DNA from: Elusimicrobiota bacterium
Lineage (GTDB): Bacteria > Elusimicrobiota > Elusimicrobia > 2-02-FULL-39-32
Length of the DNA stretch: 5,987 nt
Assembly: GCA_023249835.1 (NCBI GenBank)
Contig: JAHFBY010000135.1
Coordinates: 1-5,987 of the forward strand
Direction: 5' to 3'
Shown here: piece after piece, positions 1-5,697 of the stretch
Layout: each line of letters begins with the position of its first letter
Numbering within the stretch: the stretch's first letter is position 1
The notes under the pieces: model-generated
What the model was told of the DNA's origin: nothing
The model's input: only the letters and a program-made list of their open reading frames with translations
The model's database searches: none
Translations under genes and position numbers: made by a program

Positions 1-16
1 TAAACTTTTTGTTAAA

Positions 17-54
17 TTTTTGTAACAAAAGCAAACGCCAAATTGTTACAAAAA
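17..54. repeat. Perfect 12-bp inverted repeat upstream of the first receiver gene
   Basis: The arms TTTTTGTAACAA (17-28) and TTGTTACAAAAA (43-54) are exact reverse complements separated by 14 nt. Each arm contains the nine-base near-palindrome TTGTWACAA, centred at 24 and 47, so the two sites are 23 bp apart, close to two helical turns. A related half-site, TTTTTGTTAA, lies just upstream at 7-16. The block sits about 50-90 bp upstream of the predicted start of transcription. That geometry suits a dimeric activator or repressor. It could instead be an AT-rich hairpin ending an upstream transcript, but the stem is poor in G and C. The inverted repeat is seen directly; the operator role is inferred. 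Confidence 0.6.
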
Positions 55-92
55 GATTACAATTTGTTTAAGCGGACGCGAGTGTTTATTAT

Positions 93-98
93 TATAAT
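93..98 (+). promoter_or_regulatory. Candidate -10 box of the first receiver gene
   Basis: The sequence is a perfect TATAAT followed by AGGGG. No convincing -35 hexamer lies 16-18 bp upstream; the nearest T-rich candidate is TTGTTT at 64-69, with a 23-bp gap. Transcription would start near 105, giving a leader of about 40 nt. A strong -10 with a poor -35 suggests dependence on an activator, and the inverted repeat at 17-54 is a possible binding site. Confidence 0.45.
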
Positions 99-144
99 AG
101 GGGTAGATTTATTAGGACTTTTAAAAAAATAAGCGAGTAAAACA

Positions 145-552
145 GTGGCCCAGAGCAGCGTTAAAGAAAAAATACTCATTGTTGACGACAATAAAAATAT
201 TGCCGAACTGATAGCCGAATTTTGCGAAATTTTGGGCTATGAAACCAGAACGCTCAACGGGGGCAAAGAAGTTTTGCAGGCAGTCAATGATTTTAGACCT
301 AATTTAATTACATTGGATCTGGTCATGCCGGACATTCCCGGAGCCCATGTGTTGGCGTTATTAAAAAAAGACTCTCAAACCAGCAATATTCCGGTATTGA
401 TTATTTCCTGCGTGGCCGGCCTTCAGCGGCAGCAAAAAGATAAAAACCTTGAACTTTCCCAAGGAATTTTGGAAAAACCAATCACGTTGCAAATCCTCGA
501 TAAAAAGATTAAAGATGTCTTGGAAAACACTGCGCCGAGCTGTCTGTCTTAA
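145..552 (+). CDS. Single-domain response regulator (receiver only)
   Basis: The 135-residue protein is one CheY-like receiver with no output domain. The acidic pair is D14/D15 (ILIVDDN), the phospho-acceptor is D58 (LDLVMPD), the switch hydroxyl is S88 (IISC) and the conserved lysine is K111 (EKP). It therefore looks competent for phosphorylation. Such proteins act in the cytoplasm, either as phosphorelay intermediates or by binding a partner. The start is GTG at 145: an in-frame stop at 130-132 allows no upstream start, and the receiver fold begins a few residues in. The Shine-Dalgarno is weak (GCGAG at 133-137). The gene ends in a 4-bp tail-to-tail overlap with the minus-strand regulator. 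Its kinase is not evident. The downstream hybrid kinase is one candidate, but the gene has its own promoter region and is separated from the kinase by a gene on the opposite strand. The family is certain; the pathway is unknown. Confidence 0.93.
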   Translation: MAQSSVKEKILIVDDNKNIAELIAEFCEILGYETRTLNGGKEVLQAVNDFRPNLITLDLVMPDIPGAHVLALLKKDSQTSNIPVLIISCVAGLQRQQKDKNLELSQGILEKPITLQILDKKIKDVLENTAPSCLS

Positions 553-1250
553 GGTTCGGGTTTGAGGTATCGATATCCCAATTTGCCCACCGTTTGGATG
601 AACAGTTTATGCGCGCCTAATTTTTTACGCAGGCGCGCTACGTGGACGTCGATCGTTCGGGAAGTGGGAAGGTTTTCTCTTTCCCATACTTGGGTGGATA
701 AAACGTCGCGCGATATGATCTTTCCTTTTGAATTTATCAATAAATCCAGGATGGCAAACTCTTTGGGCGCCAGTTCCAAACTTTTATCGCCTAAACTAAC
801 GGCATGGGAATCGTGGTCAAGTTGAAACGGCCCTTCTTTAACCACTGCGTTGTTTTTAGAAAATTCCTTTTTCGTTCCCCTTCTTAAAACCGCGCGCACC
901 CGGGCAAGCAGTTCGCCGTGGCTGAATGGTTTAGTGACAAAATCATCTGCCCCGGCTTCGAGCGCCGTAATTTTATAGACCTCTGAACCATGAACGCTTA
1001 ATAGAATTATAGGGGTGGATTTGATAGCCGGGTTAGTGCGGATTCGTTTGCAGCACTCAATGCCGTTAATTCCGGGAAGCTCAAAATCTAAAACTATTAA
1101 GGAAGGTTTAAATCCGGGGATTCTTTTTAAGGCTTTTTCCGCTGTGTCTGCGCTGGTGACAACATAGCCATTTTTGGAAAGAATGGTGTCAACTAAACGC
1201 CGGATTTCCGGATCATCCTCTATTATAAATATCGATTCTTTTTGGGTCAT
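549..1250 (-). CDS. OmpR/PhoB-family winged-helix response regulator
   Basis: From the chosen ATG the protein has 233 residues, normal for the family. The N-terminal receiver (about 5-120) carries E11/D12/D13, phospho-acceptor D55 (LDFELPG), S85 and K107 (TKPF). The C-terminal winged helix (about 140-230) contains the usual LELAPKEFAIL, the ISRDVL segment, the recognition-helix stretch RTIDVHVARLRKKLG and the wing near VGKLGYRYL. It should bind direct-repeat DNA as a dimer once phosphorylated and change transcription. A TTG at 1298 would add 16 residues (with several hydrophobic ones before PMTQK). ATG at 1250 is preferred because the receiver begins directly after it and the predicted promoter (1264-1292) lies inside that extension. 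No Shine-Dalgarno is close to this ATG. The gene is divergent from the HTH-receiver gene across a 182-bp region. No adjacent kinase pairs with it on the same strand, so it may be an orphan or served by the hybrid kinase. Confidence 0.95.
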   Translation of the reverse strand: MTQKESIFIIEDDPEIRRLVDTILSKNGYVVTSADTAEKALKRIPGFKPSLIVLDFELPGINGIECCKRIRTNPAIKSTPIILLSVHGSEVYKITALEAGADDFVTKPFSHGELLARVRAVLRRGTKKEFSKNNAVVKEGPFQLDHDSHAVSLGDKSLELAPKEFAILDLLINSKGKIISRDVLSTQVWERENLPTSRTIDVHVARLRKKLGAHKLFIQTVGKLGYRYLKPEP

Positions 1251-1263
1251 GGGAACTATAAGA

Positions 1264-1292
1264 ATAATAACACCTTTCCGTATATTTTTCAA
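1264..1292 (-). promoter_or_regulatory. Promoter of the OmpR-type regulator
   Basis: On the minus strand TTGAAA (1292-1287) and TATTAT (1269-1264) are separated by exactly 17 bp. Each hexamer matches the sigma-70 consensus at five of six positions. Transcription should start near 1257, only about 7 nt before the ATG at 1250, so the message would be leaderless or nearly so. The nearest purine-rich Shine-Dalgarno-like run (AAAGGTG, 1277-1271) lies within the promoter spacer and would not be transcribed from this promoter. Confidence 0.6.
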
Positions 1293-1325
1293 GGTCAAGG
1301 CGTATAATTTATGTCAAATAATTGC

Positions 1326-1354
1326 TTGACAGTCGGACTAAAAACTGTTATAGT
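1326..1354 (+). promoter_or_regulatory. Promoter of the HTH-receiver/kinase operon
   Basis: TTGACA (1326-1331, perfect) is followed after 17 bp by TATAGT (1349-1354, five of six). Transcription should begin near 1361, leaving a leader of about 72 nt before the ATG at 1433. It is the best sigma-70 match on this strand. Its -35 is mirrored by a TTGACA on the other strand (1317-1312), 8 bp away, but that copy has no -10 at a suitable distance. Confidence 0.7.
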
Positions 1355-1364
1355 TATCATAACT
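1347..1364. promoter_or_regulatory. Candidate operator over the -10 and start site
   Basis: Three half-sites overlap the -10 box and the predicted start: GTTAT at 1347-1351, GTTAT at 1353-1357 and the inverse ATAAC at 1359-1363. The last two form a perfect palindrome, AGTTAT-C-ATAACT (1352-1364). A protein bound here would block RNA polymerase, so repression is the likely mode. The first gene product, a MerR/BldC-like HTH protein, is an obvious candidate for autoregulation, but nothing in the sequence proves it. Confidence 0.4.
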
Positions 1365-1398
1365 TCTTTATTTCAACTAAATATCTGGACGGCGGATC

Positions 1399-1421
1399 TT
1401 TGTGAAGAATAGAGTCACAAA
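1399..1421 (+). promoter_or_regulatory. Inverted repeat next to the ribosome binding site
   Basis: TTTGTGA (1399-1405) and TCACAAA (1415-1421) are perfect 7-bp arms around 9 nt. The second arm runs straight into the Shine-Dalgarno AGGAG (1421-1425) of the gene at 1433, sharing its first A. As RNA this could fold into a hairpin flanking the ribosome binding site. As DNA it could be an operator at about +40 to +60. The 9-nt spacing does not suit CRP, whose half-sites are 6 nt apart. Confidence 0.4.
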
Positions 1422-1432
1422 GGAGAACTATT

Positions 1433-2041
1433 ATGACAGAAAAAACTTATACTACCTTTCAAGTAGCGCACATCTGCGGCGTTCGTCCGACAACGGTGAT
1501 TAAATGGGCCAACCAGCAAAAAATAAGGGTTTACGTTACTCCGGGAGGGCATCGCCGCATAAAGCAATCGGAGTTGATGGGGTTTTTACAGAAATATAAC
1601 CTGCCGGTTCCGCAAGAACTGAGCCGGTTTAAACTGCAAGTATTAATTGTGGAAGACGATCCCGCTATTGGGCAACTGTTGCAGCGCGCTTTACAAAAAC
1701 TTAACAATAATATGGACGTTACCTGGATCCAAGACGGCGTGGAAGCCCTGTTGTTTTTAGGTGAACGCGCGCCCAATTTAGTGATTTTAGATGTGGTGAT
1801 GCCGGTGGTGGACGGAGCTAGAGTCTTAGCGACATTGCGCTCGGATAGCCGCACCCGCAACACTAAAGTTATTGCCATTACGGGCAAACGCCTGTCTCCG
1901 GAAAAATTAAAATTCATGCAAGGTCACACCAACGGCTTTTTCCTTAAACCGTTTGATGTTAACGAATTAATTAAGAAAGCTATGAGTTTGTTAAATATTG
2001 AACAAGAATCGCCGGTTGAAGAATTCGCAAAAAGAGCATAA
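1433..2041 (+). CDS. MerR/excisionase-type HTH fused to a C-terminal receiver
   Basis: The 202-residue protein has a DNA-binding domain first and a receiver second, the reverse of the usual order. Residues 7-55 match the BldC/excisionase (HTH_17) type: TTFQVAHICGVRPTTVIKWA followed by the wing motif VTPGGHRRI (35-43) and a short helix. After a linker, the receiver (about 68-190) carries E74/D75/D76, phospho-acceptor D120 (ILDVVMP), T150 and K172 (LKPF). It is probably a cytoplasmic transcription factor switched by phosphorylation. The start is well supported: AGGAG at 1421-1425, 7 nt before ATG. It is the first gene of a likely operon, with 87 nt and no clear terminator before the kinase, which is its probable phosphate donor. 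The last ten or so residues (ESPVEEFAKRA) are an acidic tail. Domain assignment is firm; target genes are unknown. Confidence 0.93.
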   Translation: MTEKTYTTFQVAHICGVRPTTVIKWANQQKIRVYVTPGGHRRIKQSELMGFLQKYNLPVPQELSRFKLQVLIVEDDPAIGQLLQRALQKLNNNMDVTWIQDGVEALLFLGERAPNLVILDVVMPVVDGARVLATLRSDSRTRNTKVIAITGKRLSPEKLKFMQGHTNGFFLKPFDVNELIKKAMSLLNIEQESPVEEFAKRA

Positions 2042-2103
2042 GCCGGCAGTTTTAAACGGCAGATAAATTATCGTCATCGGAAAATTCCATTTTTTGGAGT
2101 TTG

Positions 2104-2142
2104 ATGGGTTTTTATTCTTTTATTATGCATGAAACGATTTAA
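2104..2142 (+). CDS. Possible 12-codon leader ORF overlapping the kinase start
   Basis: ATG at 2104 follows GGAG (2096-2099) by 4 nt and opens a short frame, MGFYSFIMHETI, ending with TAA at 2140-2142. The kinase ATG (2129) lies inside it in another frame and has only a pyrimidine-rich stretch before it. Ribosomes stopping at 2142 could re-initiate 11 nt back, so the leader may couple or tune kinase translation. Its GGAG spacing is slightly tight and so short a frame can arise by chance. The peptide itself probably has no function. Confidence 0.35.
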   Translation: MGFYSFIMHETI

Positions 2143-5100
2143 CCGCAAAAAGTCCTCCACCCTTGCATTAAAAATTCTCCTCGGCGTTCTCCCTATCGTA
2201 TTCATTTCCTTAATCGGAGTGGGTTTATCTAATTTCTATGTCGCCCGCAGCAGAATACTTAAAGGCATCCAATATGAAATAAGGTCGTTTGCGGATCAAA
2301 CAGCTTCCACCTTAAGCTCATTTTTTGAACAAAGGGAGCGGGATTTAGAAACCCTGGCTGACGCTCCTTCCTTTTTAGATTATTACAAAAACAATCAATA
2401 TGGTTTAACGTGGGAAGCGGAATCTTACCGCAATGAAATTCAATCCTATTTCTTAAAGTTCTCTAACCGTTCGGGAGTATACACTTCTATCCTCTACCTT
2501 TCCGCTAAGGGGACCACCATTGCCGCGGTCCATGACAATCAAGTGGTTCCTTCCGAAAAAATCGCTTCGGTAACTTTGCCCAAAGGGTTGCAGCAGCGTT
2601 TTCTTCAGCGCACGCGGCTTTATGTGGAAGAAAACGACGAACGTTTAATGTACTACACTAAAGCCTTAATTGATGAAACCTCCAACCGTTATGGAACCTT
2701 GGTGTTAGCTTGCGACCTTAAAGTAGTTGAGGAAATTTTAGATCAAGTGAAAGTCGGGCATAATGGACGCGCTTATATTGCCGATATGATGGGACAGCAC
2801 GTTTTAGGCGTTAAACCTGATTTCGACGACGCTTTGGAAGCGGAAGCTAAGGTTAAAGGGGTGCCTTGGAATGTGATCGTAATGGCGAGTCCAGATGAGT
2901 TTTTGTCTCCCATAGCCAAGGTGCGCGATTTAACCCTGCTTTTTTCCATAATAGCAGGACTAATACTGGCCGCTATATTGGTCCTTGTTATCCGTAAGTC
3001 CGTGCAGCCCATTGGCGATATGGTGGAAGGAACCAAGAGGCTGGCTCAAGGCGATTTGGATTACCGTTTTCGCGAGCCGCAAACCGTGGAGCTGCAATCT
3101 TTATCGCGCGCATTTAATGAAATGGCAACCAGCCTACAGGAACGAAACACCGACCTCGAAGGCCGCATACGTCAGTTAACGGCGTTGCGTAAAATGGAAG
3201 AGTCCGTTATTCAAAGGTTGGATGAAGAATCAATTTTGCGCACATGTTTGCAGGCAGTTGCCCATAGTTTTTCTTTTGATCGAACAGCGCTTTATTGGGT
3301 GAATACGGAAAAAAAGACTATTGTTGGACGTCACCTTTACGGGTCAGACACCATGGGCTTTTCTGAAGTTGCATTTCGTAAAAGGAGTGTTTCCTTGGGA
3401 GAAACAGACGTTTTAAATGAAGTGGTGCGTAAGCGCAAAGCCATTTTAGTTAAGGATCCCGGCAACGATCCGCGAATTAATATGGAGTTTGTGCAGGAGT
3501 CAAAGACTAAAGAGTTTTTGTTGGCTCCGGTTTGCGGCAAAGACAAGGTTTTTGGTATTTTAGCGGCCGATAACTATTTTACTCAGCGCGCTCTTCACGA
3601 TTCGGATAAAGAGGGTATTGCTCTTTTTGCCAACGCCATGGGTTTAGCTTTGGAAAATATCACCTTGGTACAAAACCTATCAGAATCCGAAGCGCGCTAT
3701 CGCGCGGTATTGGATAACTCGCCGGTGGCTGTTATCGGGGTATCCAAAGAACACCGCATTTCTACCTGGAATAGGGGAGCTGAGCAGATTTTCGCTTATA
3801 CAGATTTAGAAATTGTTGGCAAACCTTTGGCCGCTTTGTTTCCGATTGATTCGGGCAAGGAGTTTAAAACCCTTTTGACGTCAGTGATTGAAAACGGTTC
3901 CGTGCGCGACCACCCCATGCCCGGTAAGGCTAGGGACGGCAGAAAACTGGAGCTCAGTTTATCTTGGGGAGGGGCCCACAAAGAATTCTGGATTAATAAA
4001 GAGTGGACGGTCGTGATTCGCGACGTGACTGAATCTAAAAAATTGCAGCAGCAAATCATTCGTTCCGAAAAACTTTCTGCCATGGGACAACTAATTTCCT
4101 GCATAGCGCATGAACTCAATAACCCTTTACAGGCGGTTACCGGCTACTCCCAGCTTTTGTTGATGAAGGCAGGTAAAAGCACTCTCTTGGGGAACAGCGC
4201 TAAAACCGAATTGTTTGATGAGGAATTAGAAAAGGACTTAAAGTTAATCTTTGAGAATTCTTTGCGTTGCGGTAAAATTATTGATAACTTGCTTTTGTTT
4301 ATGCGCCATGGCGAAATTGTTAAACGTTCAGTGAGCATTGGCCAGGCGATAAACGCAGCCTTAGAACTGCTCGAGTATAAACTTAAGAAAACAGCGAACG
4401 TTGAACTGGAGGTATTAATTCCTAACGATTTACCTCATATCAACGCTGATTTACAGCAAATTCAGCAAATTTTTGTTAATTTAGTAAACAATGCCTGCGA
4501 CGCCATGAGCGACTGGCCGGGCAAAAAATCAATAAAAATTCATTGCTGGACCGACCGCGAAATGGTACATGTGGAAATTGCTGATTCTGGACCGGGAATT
4601 CCAGAGTCCATGATGGACCATCTCTTCGAGCCTTTTTTTACCACTAAACCGGAAGGTCGCGGCACCGGGCTTGGTTTAACCGTATGCCGGGAAATTGTGG
4701 AAGAGCATGGCGGCCAAATTGATTTGACGAGCCAAGTGGGGTTAGGCACAACGTTTAAAATAACCCTGCCTAAGTCCAACGTAAAGGAAGCGAATAAAGT
4801 TCCTAAAGAACGGGCGCTGCCTCCGGTTTTAGGCAAAAATATATTGTGCGTGGACGATGAGTTGGATATATTGACCTACCTTATAAAAGTTGTCCGTATG
4901 GAAGGAGATTTTCCTTCGTCTGCTTCGACTTTTCAGGAAGCGGTGAGCAGAGTCAAGCAGGAACCCTACGATTTAATCATTACCGATATCCGACTTGGGG
5001 AAGGGTCCGGCATAGAGCTGTATGATTCTTGGGAAAAGTGGACGCACAACTCGCGTCCGGATTTTCTATTTTTGACCGGAGACGTTTTGAATTCCACGTT

Positions 5101-5233
5101 GATGCAGAATTTAGAGAAAAGAGGATTAATGCTTTTACAAAAACCCGTGGATATGGACGGTTTACAGCGCGCAATTCGATCTCTGTTGGGAAAAGATTCG
5201 AACGCAAAAAAGCGTATAATGGAAAAACCCTAA
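2129..5233 (+). CDS. Membrane-bound hybrid sensor histidine kinase (Cache-HAMP-GAF-PAS-HisKA-HATPase-REC)
   Basis: The protein has 1034 residues. A basic N-terminus leads into membrane helix 1 (about 12-34); residues 35-267 form a periplasmic sensor resembling a double Cache domain (note GRAYIAD and VPWNVIVMASPDEF near its end). Membrane helix 2 (268-288) is followed by HAMP (about 289-341), a short coiled coil, GAF (about 356-517) and PAS (about 521-635). The HisKA H-box has phospho-accepting H661 (HELNNPL). The ATPase shows the N-box (N784, N788), G1 D819-G823 (DSGPG), the F-box FEPFFTTKPEG and G2 GRGTGLGL (843-850). The C-terminal receiver (about 905-1020) has D909/D910, acceptor D953, T983 and K1005. 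Every catalytic residue looks intact, so autophosphorylation and an internal His-Asp transfer are expected. ATG 2129 is the first start after an in-frame stop at 2102 but lacks a Shine-Dalgarno. A receiver gene follows after 20 nt, and the HTH-receiver gene precedes it. The ligand is unknown. Confidence 0.96.
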   Translation: MKRFNRKKSSTLALKILLGVLPIVFISLIGVGLSNFYVARSRILKGIQYEIRSFADQTASTLSSFFEQRERDLETLADAPSFLDYYKNNQYGLTWEAESYRNEIQSYFLKFSNRSGVYTSILYLSAKGTTIAAVHDNQVVPSEKIASVTLPKGLQQRFLQRTRLYVEENDERLMYYTKALIDETSNRYGTLVLACDLKVVEEILDQVKVGHNGRAYIADMMGQHVLGVKPDFDDALEAEAKVKGVPWNVIVMASPDEFLSPIAKVRDLTLLFSIIAGLILAAILVLVIRKSVQPIGDMVEGTKRLAQGDLDYRFREPQTVELQSLSRAFNEMATSLQERNTDLEGRIRQLTALRKMEESVIQRLDEESILRTCLQAVAHSFSFDRTALYWVNTEKKTIVGRHLYGSDTMGFSEVAFRKRSVSLGETDVLNEVVRKRKAILVKDPGNDPRINMEFVQESKTKEFLLAPVCGKDKVFGILAADNYFTQRALHDSDKEGIALFANAMGLALENITLVQNLSESEARYRAVLDNSPVAVIGVSKEHRISTWNRGAEQIFAYTDLEIVGKPLAALFPIDSGKEFKTLLTSVIENGSVRDHPMPGKARDGRKLELSLSWGGAHKEFWINKEWTVVIRDVTESKKLQQQIIRSEKLSAMGQLISCIAHELNNPLQAVTGYSQLLLMKAGKSTLLGNSAKTELFDEELEKDLKLIFENSLRCGKIIDNLLLFMRHGEIVKRSVSIGQAINAALELLEYKLKKTANVELEVLIPNDLPHINADLQQIQQIFVNLVNNACDAMSDWPGKKSIKIHCWTDREMVHVEIADSGPGIPESMMDHLFEPFFTTKPEGRGTGLGLTVCREIVEEHGGQIDLTSQVGLGTTFKITLPKSNVKEANKVPKERALPPVLGKNILCVDDELDILTYLIKVVRMEGDFPSSASTFQEAVSRVKQEPYDLIITDIRLGEGSGIELYDSWEKWTHNSRPDFLFLTGDVLNSTLMQNLEKRGLMLLQKPVDMDGLQRAIRSLLGKDSNAKKRIMEKP
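5215..5220 (+). promoter_or_regulatory. Possible internal -10 box before the last receiver gene
   Basis: A perfect TATAAT lies in the last codons of the kinase. Transcription from it would start near 5227 and include the strong Shine-Dalgarno of the gene at 5254. No good -35 is present (AAAGAT at 17 bp; TTGGGA at 5186-5191 is 23 bp away), so it is weak, activator-dependent or fortuitous. Confidence 0.25.
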
Positions 5234-5253
5234 AAAAGGAGGGGAACTAAATA

Positions 5254-5649
5254 GTGGATATAAAAAATAGGCCGATAATTGGTATTTTAGATGATGAAGA
5301 GGACGTGCTCAAGACGTTTCATAAAATCTTAGCTGCTAAGGACTATCAGGTGATCACTTATCATGACGCCCAAACCGCTTTAGCGGGTATTGCCAATTCA
5401 AACTTAAACTGCATGCTTTGTGATTTAAAGATGCCGCGCATGGATGGGTTGCAATTTCTTGCCGAAGCCAAAAAACTTAAAGCCACGCTCCCAATAATTG
5501 TTTTAACCGGGCACGCTTCAATTAATACCGCTGTGTTTGCCATGCAATGGGGGGCTTTTGATTATTTACGAAAACCTTGCACCGTGGATAAACTATATCA
5601 AGTGATTGAACGAGCCTTAGAATCGGTGAATGAACCGGCGCAAAAATAA
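5254..5649 (+). CDS. Stand-alone receiver, FixJ/NtrC type
   Basis: The 131-residue protein is one receiver domain with no output domain. The acidic pair is D13/D14 (ILDDEED), the acceptor is D57 (CDLKMPRMDG), the switch is T85 (VLTGHAS) and the lysine is K107 (LRKP). The run after T85, with INTAVFAMQWGAFDYL, is typical of receivers from NtrC- or FixJ-like regulators. It probably passes phosphate on or binds a partner in the cytoplasm. The start is GTG at 5254, supported by a very strong Shine-Dalgarno, AAGGAGGGG (5236-5244), about 9 nt upstream. It lies 20 nt after the kinase stop, so cotranscription and a shared signalling role are likely. This ribosome binding site is much stronger than that of the kinase, which suggests the small receiver is made in excess over the membrane kinase. 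The protein ends shortly after the fold (ESVNEPAQK). Confidence 0.94.
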   Translation: MDIKNRPIIGILDDEEDVLKTFHKILAAKDYQVITYHDAQTALAGIANSNLNCMLCDLKMPRMDGLQFLAEAKKLKATLPIIVLTGHASINTAVFAMQWGAFDYLRKPCTVDKLYQVIERALESVNEPAQK

Positions 5650-5667
5650 TACACCCTTTTCTTTGAG

Positions 5668-5697
5668 TTAAGGAGTTTTCCTTGAGTTTAAGTTTTT
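5668..5697 (+). terminator. Weak candidate terminator after the receiver gene
   Basis: TTAAGGA (5668-5674) pairs with TCCTTGA (5679-5685) around a GTTT loop: seven pairs including one U-G. GTTTAAG and a five-T run (5693-5697) follow. The stem is AT-rich and the T-run begins 7 nt after it, so termination may be partial. It is still the best candidate for ending the operon. Two related direct-repeat segments (TTTGAGTTAAG and CTTGAGTTTAAG) frame the hairpin. Confidence 0.35.

Noticed and set aside
562..825. Plus-strand 87-codon frame
   Set aside because: It is antisense to the OmpR-type winged helix, has no recognizable domain and is a shadow of that gene.
1303..1308. Plus-strand TATAAT as the operon promoter
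   Set aside because: No -35 is found at 16-18 bp, and TTGACA-17-TATAGT just downstream is far better.
1399..1421. CRP-type site (TGTGA...TCACA)
   Set aside because: The half-sites are 9 nt apart instead of 6, and the site lies downstream of the predicted transcription start.
2042..2062. Direct repeat CGGCAG (2044 and 2057) as a terminator between the HTH-receiver and kinase genes
   Set aside because: The only stem is GCCG/CGGC, four pairs with no T-run, so read-through is expected.
3796..4119. Minus-strand 107-codon frame inside the kinase
   Set aside because: It lies opposite the PAS and H-box coding region and its composition is that of a shadow frame.
4540..4836. Minus-strand 98-codon frame inside the kinase
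   Set aside because: It is antisense to the conserved ATPase motifs and has no domain of its own.
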